A stretch of 18,490 nt of DNA from Acidimicrobiia bacterium (GTDB lineage: Bacteria > Actinomycetota > Acidimicrobiia > Spongiisociales > UBA5794). The stretch covers positions 1 to 18,490 of the forward strand of contig JABDMN010000343.1 in assembly GCA_013001485.1 (NCBI GenBank), read 5' to 3'. The position numbers and the translations under genes were made by a program. A model generated the notes under the pieces. That model had not been told where the DNA came from, made no database searches, and saw nothing but the letters and a program-made list of their open reading frames with translations. Each line of letters begins with the position of its first letter. Position 1 is the first letter of the stretch. Shown one piece after another: positions 13,186-18,490 of this stretch.

Positions 13186-14243
13186 ATGCCCGCATCGTTC
13201 TCCTCCCCGGCGACGGCATCGGTCCCGAGGTCGTGGCCGAAGCTCGCAAGGTCCTCGAAGCAACGGCCGCTCGGTCCGGTCACACATTCGAGTTCGAGAC
13301 TCACCTGATCGGTGGCATCGCCATCGATGAGACCGGTGACCCCCTCCCCGCCTCGACCCTCGCCGCTTGTCGGGATGCCAACGCCATCCTTCTCGGTGCC
13401 GTGGGTGGCCCGAAGTGGTCTGACCCGGCAGCCAAGACCCGACCCGAGGCCGGGTTGCTGGCGATCCGCAAGGAACTGGGACTCTTCGCCAACCTGCGCC
13501 CGATCACGGCTTGGGACGAACTGGTGGAGGCATCCCCGCTTCGGCCTGAGATCGTCGCCGGTGTCGACATCCTCTTCGTGCGCGAACTCACAGGCGGCAT
13601 CTACTTCGGTGAATCCGGCACCGAGGACGACGGCGCGACGGCCTATTCGGTGATGCGGTACACGACAGCAGAGATCGAGCGCATCGTGCGAGTCGCCGGA
13701 GAAGCAGCGAGGCGACGACGAGGCAAGGTGACCTCGGTCGACAAGGCCAACGTGCTGGAGGTTTCGAGGTTGTGGCGGACCGTTGCCGGCCGCGTGATGG
13801 AAGCCGAGTTCCCGGACGTTGAGTACGAGGTGGTGCTCGTCGACGCGATGGCGATGCACTTGTTGTCGCGGCCCGGGGACTTCGATGTCGTGGTCACCGG
13901 CAACCTGTTCGGTGACATCCTCACCGACGAAGGCTCGATGCTCCCCGGTTCGCTCGGACTCCTCCCATCGGCGGCGCTCGGCGACGGCGGGCCCGGACTG
14001 TATGAGCCGATCCACGGGTCGGCGCCCGACATCGCCGGTACCGACACGGCCAACCCCCTGGCAACGATCCTGGCCGCTGCCATGGCGCTGCGGCATTCCC
14101 TTGGCCTCGAGGACGAAGCTGCAGCCATCGAGGCCGCCGTAACCGGAGTCCTGGCCGCCGGCCACCGCACCGCTGACATTGCTCGCGGCGGCCCGTCGAT
14201 CGGCACCACCGCCATGGGTGACGCCGTCGTCGCCGCCCTCTGA
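13182..14243 (+). CDS. leuB: 3-isopropylmalate dehydrogenase
   Basis: It oxidises and decarboxylates 3-isopropylmalate to 2-oxoisocaproate with NAD+, the third leucine step. The 353-residue product carries [11 protein letters not shown] (7-17), the [11 protein letters not shown] segment, the substrate-binding arginines in NLRPI and [17 protein letters not shown], the catalytic Lys in SVDKANVLE, and the signature [27 protein letters not shown] with its metal-binding Asp. The run of residues around ELTGGIYFG is that of isopropylmalate rather than isocitrate dehydrogenase. It starts inside the leuA stop (ATGA). LeuCD, the isomerase between LeuA and LeuB, is not in the window. Confidence 0.95.
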   Translation: MNARIVLLPGDGIGPEVVAEARKVLEATAARSGHTFEFETHLIGGIAIDETGDPLPASTLAACRDANAILLGAVGGPKWSDPAAKTRPEAGLLAIRKELGLFANLRPITAWDELVEASPLRPEIVAGVDILFVRELTGGIYFGESGTEDDGATAYSVMRYTTAEIERIVRVAGEAARRRRGKVTSVDKANVLEVSRLWRTVAGRVMEAEFPDVEYEVVLVDAMAMHLLSRPGDFDVVVTGNLFGDILTDEGSMLPGSLGLLPSAALGDGGPGLYEPIHGSAPDIAGTDTANPLATILAAAMALRHSLGLEDEAAAIEAAVTGVLAAGHRTADIARGGPSIGTTAMGDAVVAAL

Positions 14244-14258
14244 ATTCAGAAGCTGCTC

Positions 14259-14271
14259 TACCGTGAACTCC
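14259..14271 (+). promoter_or_regulatory. Possible -10 element for a leaderless peptidase transcript
   Basis: TACCGT (14259-14264) fits TANNNT and ends 7 nt before the ATG at 14272. No Shine-Dalgarno sequence precedes that ATG and the leuB stop is only 28 bp upstream. No clear -35 is visible, so the element is tentative. Confidence 0.4.
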
Positions 14272-15750
14272 ATGCGGAAGCCGCTCGTCCTTGTTGGGCT
14301 CGTCGTCATTGCCCTCGTTGTGGCCGCCTGCACCAGCGCTGATGACGCCGCGCCGACCACGACTCAACCGACGACCACCACGTCATCCACCACCACCGCC
14401 ACCACCACCGTGCCGGCGACAACCACCACTCCGGTTGCACAGGCACGCCCCGGGGCTGCCGATCTGGGAGACAGCCTCTATGCCGGTATCGGCAATGGTG
14501 GATACGACGTGGCCCACTACGACCTCAACCTCGTCATCGAGCCAGATAGCGATTCCATCGCCGGAATCGTGACCATCGAAGCCACCGCCACACAGGCGCT
14601 GTCGCGCTTCAATCTGGACCTGATCGGCTTCGAGGTCGAGCGGGTGACAGTCGACGGCGACCAGGCCGAGTTCACGCGAGACGACGCAGAGCTCGTGATC
14701 ACCCCGAACCGTGACCTCGCCTCTGGGAGTGTCTTCACGACTGAGATCAAGTATTCGGGCACCCATGAGCCATTCCGTCCTGAGGCATTCAATGGAACAG
14801 AGACCATCGGATGGACCGATGGCTCCGATGGCACCGAGTATGTGATCTCCGAGCCGGATGCCAGCCGGAGCTGGTTCCCTGTGAACGATCATCCGAGCGA
14901 CAAGGCCACGTTCACGTTCTCTCTGACTGTGCCCAACGATGTCATCGCCATCGCCAATGGCACCAACACCAGCGTCGTGACCGACATCGGTTCGGACACG
15001 TGGCAGTGGTCGATGGACGAGCCCATGGCACCGTATCTGGCGACCGTGATCGTCGGCGACTACGAGATCCTCACCGACGACACCGGGCCCGTACCCATCC
15101 GCAACGCCTTCCCCGCCGGGTACCGGGTCCCGTCTGACGTCGACCTCACCAACGACATCATGGACATGTTCATCGAGCTGATCGGCCCCTACCCGTTCGA
15201 CGAATACGGCATCGCCGTGGTTCGGGGGTTCGGGTTCGCTCTCGAGAACCAGTCGCTCTCGGTGTTCGGGCCGGAGCTGGTGTTTGCGGACGTGATCGTT
15301 CACGAGCTCGCTCATCAGTGGTTTGGCAACGCCGTCACACCGGCCGACTGGGGTGACATCTGGCTCAACGAGGGGTTCGCCACCTACGCGGAGTTCCTTT
15401 GGACGGAACGCCAATTTGGCCGAGACTTCATCGAGACGCAGTTCCGCGACATCCGCAATGCGATCAACGGAAACGCCAACTTCTCACCACCAGGTTCACC
15501 ACCTGCCAACGCCCTCTTCAACGGTGGCGTTTACATCCGCGGAGCGATGGTGCTCCACGCACTTCGTCTCGAGGTCGGCGACGACGCCTTCTTCGAAACA
15601 CTCCAGACGTACTACCAGCGACACCGCAACGGGACTGTTCGCACGGCCGACTTCATTGCCGTCGCCGAGGAGGTGTCGGGAGGCCAACTCGATGACCTGT
15701 TCGACGCCTGGCTCTACGAAGACGACATCCCTGAATTCCCGAGCGGATGA
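14272..15750 (+). CDS. M1-family zinc metallopeptidase lipoprotein
   Basis: The 492-residue product has a lipoprotein signal (hydrophobic 4-19, lipobox VAAC with Cys20) and then a Thr/Pro-rich linker (about 26-57), so it should be anchored on the outer face of the membrane. The M1 domains follow: an N-terminal beta domain (about 75-265) and the thermolysin-like domain with zinc site HELAHQWFG (His344, Glu345, His348) and WLNEGFATY (Glu367). GFALEN (321-326) stands for the exopeptidase GAMEN motif, and Tyr421 is the likely proton donor. It ends soon after the catalytic domain, as in short actinobacterial forms, without the large C-terminal helical domain of aminopeptidase N. It probably trims N-terminal residues from extracellular peptides. 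The frame is open from 14179, but that part lies in leuB. Confidence 0.92.
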   Translation: MRKPLVLVGLVVIALVVAACTSADDAAPTTTQPTTTTSSTTTATTTVPATTTTPVAQARPGAADLGDSLYAGIGNGGYDVAHYDLNLVIEPDSDSIAGIVTIEATATQALSRFNLDLIGFEVERVTVDGDQAEFTRDDAELVITPNRDLASGSVFTTEIKYSGTHEPFRPEAFNGTETIGWTDGSDGTEYVISEPDASRSWFPVNDHPSDKATFTFSLTVPNDVIAIANGTNTSVVTDIGSDTWQWSMDEPMAPYLATVIVGDYEILTDDTGPVPIRNAFPAGYRVPSDVDLTNDIMDMFIELIGPYPFDEYGIAVVRGFGFALENQSLSVFGPELVFADVIVHELAHQWFGNAVTPADWGDIWLNEGFATYAEFLWTERQFGRDFIETQFRDIRNAINGNANFSPPGSPPANALFNGGVYIRGAMVLHALRLEVGDDAFFETLQTYYQRHRNGTVRTADFIAVAEEVSGGQLDDLFDAWLYEDDIPEFPSG

Positions 15751-16106
15751 CGCTGTTCTGGCAGGCGCTGTTCGTTGTCGGCGCCATCGCACTCGCTTTC
15801 TGGATCACCGGAATCACGGCCAGACGCTTGGGATCCCGCCCACGAGCTCCTCTTCCGGACGGGGTCGTGCTCGTGGTTGGTCCGGGGTGTGTGAACTGCG
15901 ACGAGGCTGAGAGGGCCCTCGTCGCATCGGGTGCTCACGTGACGATCGTCGATGTGTCTGACAAGCGGCTCGATCCGTTCCGGATCGCGACGGTGCCGGC
16001 AGGTCTCGCCGTGGTCGCCGGCGACGTGGCCATGAGACGAGTAGGTCAGGCCGTCATCGACGATGCCGCCCGGCTCAACGCAGCAACACAGGGCGAGACA
16101 GACTGA
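15747..16106 (+). CDS. Membrane-anchored thioredoxin/glutaredoxin-fold protein
   Basis: The 119-residue product has one N-terminal transmembrane segment (about 5-24), a basic stretch (RRLGSRPR), and a small thioredoxin-like domain: strand VVLVVGPG, the redox motif Cys48-Val-Asn-Cys51, helix DEAERALVASG, strand HVTIVDV, then TVPAGLAVVAGDVAMRRVG, where TVPA holds the cis-proline expected of the fold. The Arg-rich flank after the helix suggests that the domain is cytoplasmic by the positive-inside rule, but this is not certain. The partner is unknown. It starts inside the stop of the M1 peptidase gene (ATGA), so the two are made together even though the peptidase catalytic part has no evident disulfide need (the mature protein keeps only the lipidated Cys). 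Confidence 0.8.
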   Translation: MTLFWQALFVVGAIALAFWITGITARRLGSRPRAPLPDGVVLVVGPGCVNCDEAERALVASGAHVTIVDVSDKRLDPFRIATVPAGLAVVAGDVAMRRVGQAVIDDAARLNAATQGETD

Positions 16107-16131
16107 CCAGGGCCCGCCAACCCGTGAGCGA

Positions 16132-17097
16132 TCACCCCTCGAGGAGAGCTTCGACCGCCTCGATGCTGACGCCCGTGAGGTCCCTCGCCCACTCGTAGCT
16201 GGGTCCGAGAGACCCGATCTGGTCGCGCATGAGATCGGCGGCCTCCGGGCGCATACCCAGAACTTCGGGGCCGTACTCGAGCGAGACAGCGATCGAATAC
16301 AGACGGCGAAGTACGGCGGCAAGGTCGAAAAACTCCATCTCCGCCATCGATCCCGCGTGCTGCTCGTATGCCTCACGAAGCAGATCGGTTCCCATCGACT
16401 GTCTCATCAGCAGTCCCGACCAAGCCAGGTCGAAGCGCCGATCGGAGACAGCGACCGAGGTCCAGTCGATGATCCGCAACGAATCGTCGTCGGCGACCAG
16501 CATGTTCCCCGGGTGGTAGTCCCAGTGGACGACCGATGGCTCGAGCCGGGGTACCGAGTGGAGACGCTCGTCGAGCCATCGCAGCCACTTCTCGAAACCG
16601 GGGATTGGCGCGTTGACCAGATAGCCGCGGAAGTCCTCGAGCGTCTCCTCCACTCCGCCCTGGCCCAATTTGGCGGCAAAAGGCCGCCAATCGAGCGAGT
16701 GGAGCTCGTTGAACAACCGCGAGAAGTGTGACGACGCCGCAGCCTCGGGCCATGTCCACTCGGCGTTGCCGGCGACGAACTCCATCACGAGAAAGGGCCG
16801 ACCCAGAACCGCGCCATCCGGCTCCGCACCGAACACGAACGGCACGGGGAATCCCGCATTGGCCAGCTCCCGCATACCGTCGAACTCCCGCACGGCTTTG
16901 GCTGCGGCGTCTTGTCCCTCATAGAGACGAACGACGAGATGGTGTTCACCTGACGCGTGAACAACATCGAAAGCGATGACGTCGCTCTCCCACCCAGCCT
17001 GGAGCGGTCGCTGGTTCGAGATACGCGGCCCCGCCCACCCGAGCGACGCCGCTAACCACGACTCGAGCCCTGGTGCGTCCACCGCGTCGTCAGTCAA
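16132..17097 (-). CDS. APH-fold phosphotransferase family protein
   Basis: The 321-residue product has the kinase-like fold of aminoglycoside phosphotransferases and choline/homoserine kinases: an N-lobe with LQAGWESDVIAFDV and HHLVVRLYEG (conserved Arg57 where a Lys is common), the hinge FLVMEFVAG (102-110), the catalytic motif VVHWDYHPGNMLV (His191, Asp193, Asn198) and the metal-binding IIDW (Asp211). Members phosphorylate small molecules; most chromosomal ones do not confer resistance and have no known substrate, so none is assigned. The open frame begins with TTG at 17097, overlapping the upstream channel gene by 8 nt. A GTG at 17082 (codon 6) is an alternative; neither has a strong ribosome binding site. 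Convergent with the thioredoxin-fold gene, 25 bp apart. Confidence 0.85.
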   Translation of the reverse strand: MTDDAVDAPGLESWLAASLGWAGPRISNQRPLQAGWESDVIAFDVVHASGEHHLVVRLYEGQDAAAKAVREFDGMRELANAGFPVPFVFGAEPDGAVLGRPFLVMEFVAGNAEWTWPEAAASSHFSRLFNELHSLDWRPFAAKLGQGGVEETLEDFRGYLVNAPIPGFEKWLRWLDERLHSVPRLEPSVVHWDYHPGNMLVADDDSLRIIDWTSVAVSDRRFDLAWSGLLMRQSMGTDLLREAYEQHAGSMAEMEFFDLAAVLRRLYSIAVSLEYGPEVLGMRPEAADLMRDQIGSLGPSYEWARDLTGVSIEAVEALLEG

Positions 17098-17785
17098 GAA
17101 GGGTGACCTGGTTGGTCAGGAGCTCCTCGTTGGGAACGTTGACCACCTGATCGCCCACGGTGATGGCGGTGGCTGCGAGCTTGATCTCGGTGATCGTTCC
17201 CTCGATGTTGCCGAAACGGACCCGCTGACCGGCCTCGTAGGTGTTTTGGACATGACGGCCTGCAGCGATCTGGCGGGCGATCGGTCTAGCCCCGAGCCCG
17301 ATGGCAAGCGCCAGCGTCAGCGCCGTTCCGAAGGTGAAGGCAGCGACAAGCACCAGGATGATGTCGGTGGAGATGCCGAGTTGCTGCAGGGCGATGATCA
17401 CGCCAATGCCGAGCACGGCCGAGGCGACAACGAGTCTGCCCCGCACCGCCATCACATCGGACACCGATCGCAGCGCCGTTTCCACGAACAGACCCAGGAT
17501 GCGGCCGAGCGCCCTGGCGATGATCACGATGATCACGGCAATCACGATTCGGGGGATCGAGCTGATGGACGAGTCCATGAGCGTCTGTGCCTGATCGGGG
17601 TCGATGACAACGAGCAGGGTCACGACCAGCACGGTGAGCACGAGAACCGGGATCAGCTGCTTGACGAGTTCCCGGATTTGGCCAGGAAGACGCCCGGCGA
17701 CGACACGGCCCACGAACCAGACGGCGATGGCGATGCCACCACCCGCCGCGACGGGTATGACAACCCGCTCGATGAATCCCTCCAT
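17090..17785 (-). CDS. Small MscS-type mechanosensitive channel protein
   Basis: The 231-residue product has about five hydrophobic helices (roughly 7-29, 42-64, 75-96, 112-134 and 139-163), the last being the Ala/Gly-rich pore-type helix TFGTALTLALAIGLGARPIA, and then a short MscS beta domain (about 178-225) with GQRVRFGNIEGTITEIKLAATAI and VNVPNEELL, the usual G-x-V and VPN signatures. The large C-terminal alpha/beta cage of E. coli MscS is missing, as in the TM-helix-repeat subgroup. It may gate ions under membrane tension. The ATG at 17785 is preferred to the GTG at 17794 because GGAGG (17794-17798, minus) lies 8 nt before the ATG and overlaps the GTG. It overlaps the APH-fold gene by 8 nt. 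Confidence 0.88.
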   Translation of the reverse strand: MEGFIERVVIPVAAGGGIAIAVWFVGRVVAGRLPGQIRELVKQLIPVLVLTVLVVTLLVVIDPDQAQTLMDSSISSIPRIVIAVIIVIIARALGRILGLFVETALRSVSDVMAVRGRLVVASAVLGIGVIIALQQLGISTDIILVLVAAFTFGTALTLALAIGLGARPIARQIAAGRHVQNTYEAGQRVRFGNIEGTITEIKLAATAITVGDQVVNVPNEELLTNQVTLLD

Positions 17786-17793
17786 GACCGGCA

Positions 17794-17798
17794 CCTCC
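17794..17798 (-). promoter_or_regulatory. Ribosome binding site of the MscS-type gene
   Basis: GGAGG on the minus strand, 8 nt before the ATG at 17785. Because it touches the alternative GTG start at 17794, it rules that start out and shortens the protein by three residues. Confidence 0.7.
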
Positions 17799-17849
17799 AG
17801 TTGCGATCTCGGCGAGCCTACCGGGCGTTTCTGGGCCCTCGGGGATCGC

Positions 17850-17861
17850 TACGGTTGTCTC
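17850..17861 (+). promoter_or_regulatory. Possible -10 element for a leaderless dinB-like transcript
   Basis: TACGGT (17850-17855) fits TANNNT and lies exactly 6 nt before the GTG at 17862. There is no Shine-Dalgarno sequence, which fits a leaderless transcript initiated at the GTG. It is divergent from the MscS-type gene. Confidence 0.45.
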
Positions 17862-18386
17862 GTGGACAGACCCAGATTCGTGCCAATGCCCCTCGTCGGC
17901 TACCCCGAGCGCATCGCGGCCGCATTGTGGTCGCTCGAGGACACGAGAACTCGCACGCTGGAAGGCCTCGACGAGGTCGATCCGACCTGGCTCGACGTCG
18001 TCGTGCCGGGGAGCACCAACACGATCGCTGGATTGCTCTATCACGTTGCCGCCATCGAACTCGACTGGCTGTATTCGGAGATTCTCGAGAGCGATGACTA
18101 CCCCTCGGACATCGTCGCACTGTTCCCCGACGACGTCCGCGACGACCAGGGTCAACTGGTTCGTGCGGCAGGTGAACCGGTCGAGAATCACCTCGGGCGT
18201 CTCGCTGTCGTGCGGACGCATTTCCTCTCCAGGATGCGAGAAATCGACGCGGGCGACTTCACACGGGAAAGGTCCCTCGAGTCATACGACGTCACACCCG
18301 AGTGGGTGATCCATCATCTGAGCCAGCACGAGGCCGAACACCGAGGACAGATCGGCGAGATCGCCACCCGGCTCGGCAGCTCCTGA
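17862..18386 (+). CDS. DinB/YfiT-fold metal-binding protein
   Basis: The 174-residue product is a four-helix-bundle protein of the DinB/DUF664 kind. The likely metal triad is His61 (LLYHVAAIELDW) with His156 and His160 (HHLSQHEAEHRGQIGEI), the standard H...HxxxH arrangement close to the C terminus. Actinobacterial members include thiol (mycothiol or bacillithiol) transferases and isomerases, but the majority have no known reaction, and none is assigned here. The GTG at 17862 is chosen on the -10 spacing just upstream; an ATG at 17886 would remove eight residues that carry no known motif. The longer open frame back to 17604 lies antisense to the channel gene. A stem-loop follows downstream. 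Confidence 0.82.
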   Translation: MDRPRFVPMPLVGYPERIAAALWSLEDTRTRTLEGLDEVDPTWLDVVVPGSTNTIAGLLYHVAAIELDWLYSEILESDDYPSDIVALFPDDVRDDQGQLVRAAGEPVENHLGRLAVVRTHFLSRMREIDAGDFTRERSLESYDVTPEWVIHHLSQHEAEHRGQIGEIATRLGSS

Positions 18387-18402
18387 CACCGGGAAAAAGA
18401 AA

Positions 18403-18462
18403 ACGGGCCGGCGAAAAAGGAGCCCGTGAGGGGGGACAAACGGAACTTCTTCGCCGGCCCGT
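18403..18462 (-). terminator. Long stem-loop, probable terminator for a minus-strand gene beyond the right edge
   Basis: A perfect 13-bp stem, ACGGGCCGGCGAA (18403-18415) with TTCGCCGGCCCGT (18450-18462), encloses a 34-nt loop. On the minus strand it is followed by TTTCTTTTT (18402 to 18394), a good U-run; on the plus strand no T-run follows. It therefore suits termination of leftward transcription, and may also stop the plus-strand DinB-like gene that ends 17 nt before it. The loop is longer than usual. Confidence 0.65.
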
Positions 18463-18490
18463 GACCTTGGCAGAGGGAGGGGGTCCCCCG

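Noticed and set aside
13014..14360. Minus-strand open frame of 448 codons across leuB
   Set aside because: Covers leuB and parts of both neighbours on the opposite strand and matches no fold; a shadow of biased codon use.
14373..14440. ACC/CCA-rich short repeats as a possible CRISPR or regulatory repeat
   Set aside because: They are Thr codons of the low-complexity linker of the lipoprotein, with no regular spacers.
16107..16131. Terminator between the convergent thioredoxin-fold and APH-fold genes
   Set aside because: The 25-bp gap has no convincing stem or T-run.
16132..17097. Antibiotic-resistance aminoglycoside kinase
   Set aside because: Only the general APH fold is visible; there is no mobile-element context and no substrate-specific signature, so resistance cannot be claimed.

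Overview
The window is high-G+C bacterial chromosome from an actinobacterium, most likely of the Acidimicrobiia or a close relative. That assignment rests on an F420-type luciferase-like oxidoreductase, a Thr/Pro-rich linker behind a lipobox, many GTG starts, and several starts that look leaderless (TANNNT hexamer 6-7 nt before the initiation codon). No species can be named. There are no insertion sequences, phage genes, CRISPR arrays, rRNA or tRNA genes. It reads as core chromosome with a few poorly characterised small genes.

Left part (1-4977, all minus strand), read in transcription order: a small Cys-rich protein, a QueG-like iron-sulfur/cobalamin protein, a double zinc-ribbon membrane protein, a two-helix membrane protein and a calcineurin-like phosphoesterase. 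After a 74-bp gap come an SRPBCC lipid-binding-fold protein, an ArsA/Get3-type ATPase, a 66-residue protein and the start of a ROK sugar kinase cut by the window edge. Most neighbours overlap by 1 or 4 nt, so translation is probably coupled.

Centre-left (5064-8087): an F420-dependent LLM-class oxidoreductase (+) converges with a GH1 beta-glucosidase (-), with one base between the stop codons. Behind the glucosidase lies a membrane-anchored protein made of 39-residue His/Met-containing tandem repeats. I do not recognise this protein.

Centre-right (8150-14243, plus strand): a branched-chain amino acid operon, ilvB-ilvN-ilvC-leuA-leuB. It begins with a readable control region: a pair of direct repeats, a TTGACA-17-CATACT promoter, a 10-codon leader peptide MTNNIVLVLT, a perfect 10-bp hairpin and a rho-independent terminator just before ilvB. 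This is a ribosome-mediated attenuator sensing Ile/Val/Leu supply. IlvB/IlvN make acetohydroxy acids, IlvC reduces and isomerises them, and LeuA/LeuB carry out the first and third steps of the leucine branch. ilvD, ilvE and leuCD are not in the window.

Right part (14272-18490): an M1-family metallopeptidase lipoprotein overlaps a membrane-anchored thioredoxin-fold protein on the plus strand. These converge with a minus-strand pair, a small MscS-type channel followed by an APH-fold kinase. A divergent DinB-fold protein (+) comes last, and a long stem-loop at the right edge probably terminates a minus-strand gene outside the window.
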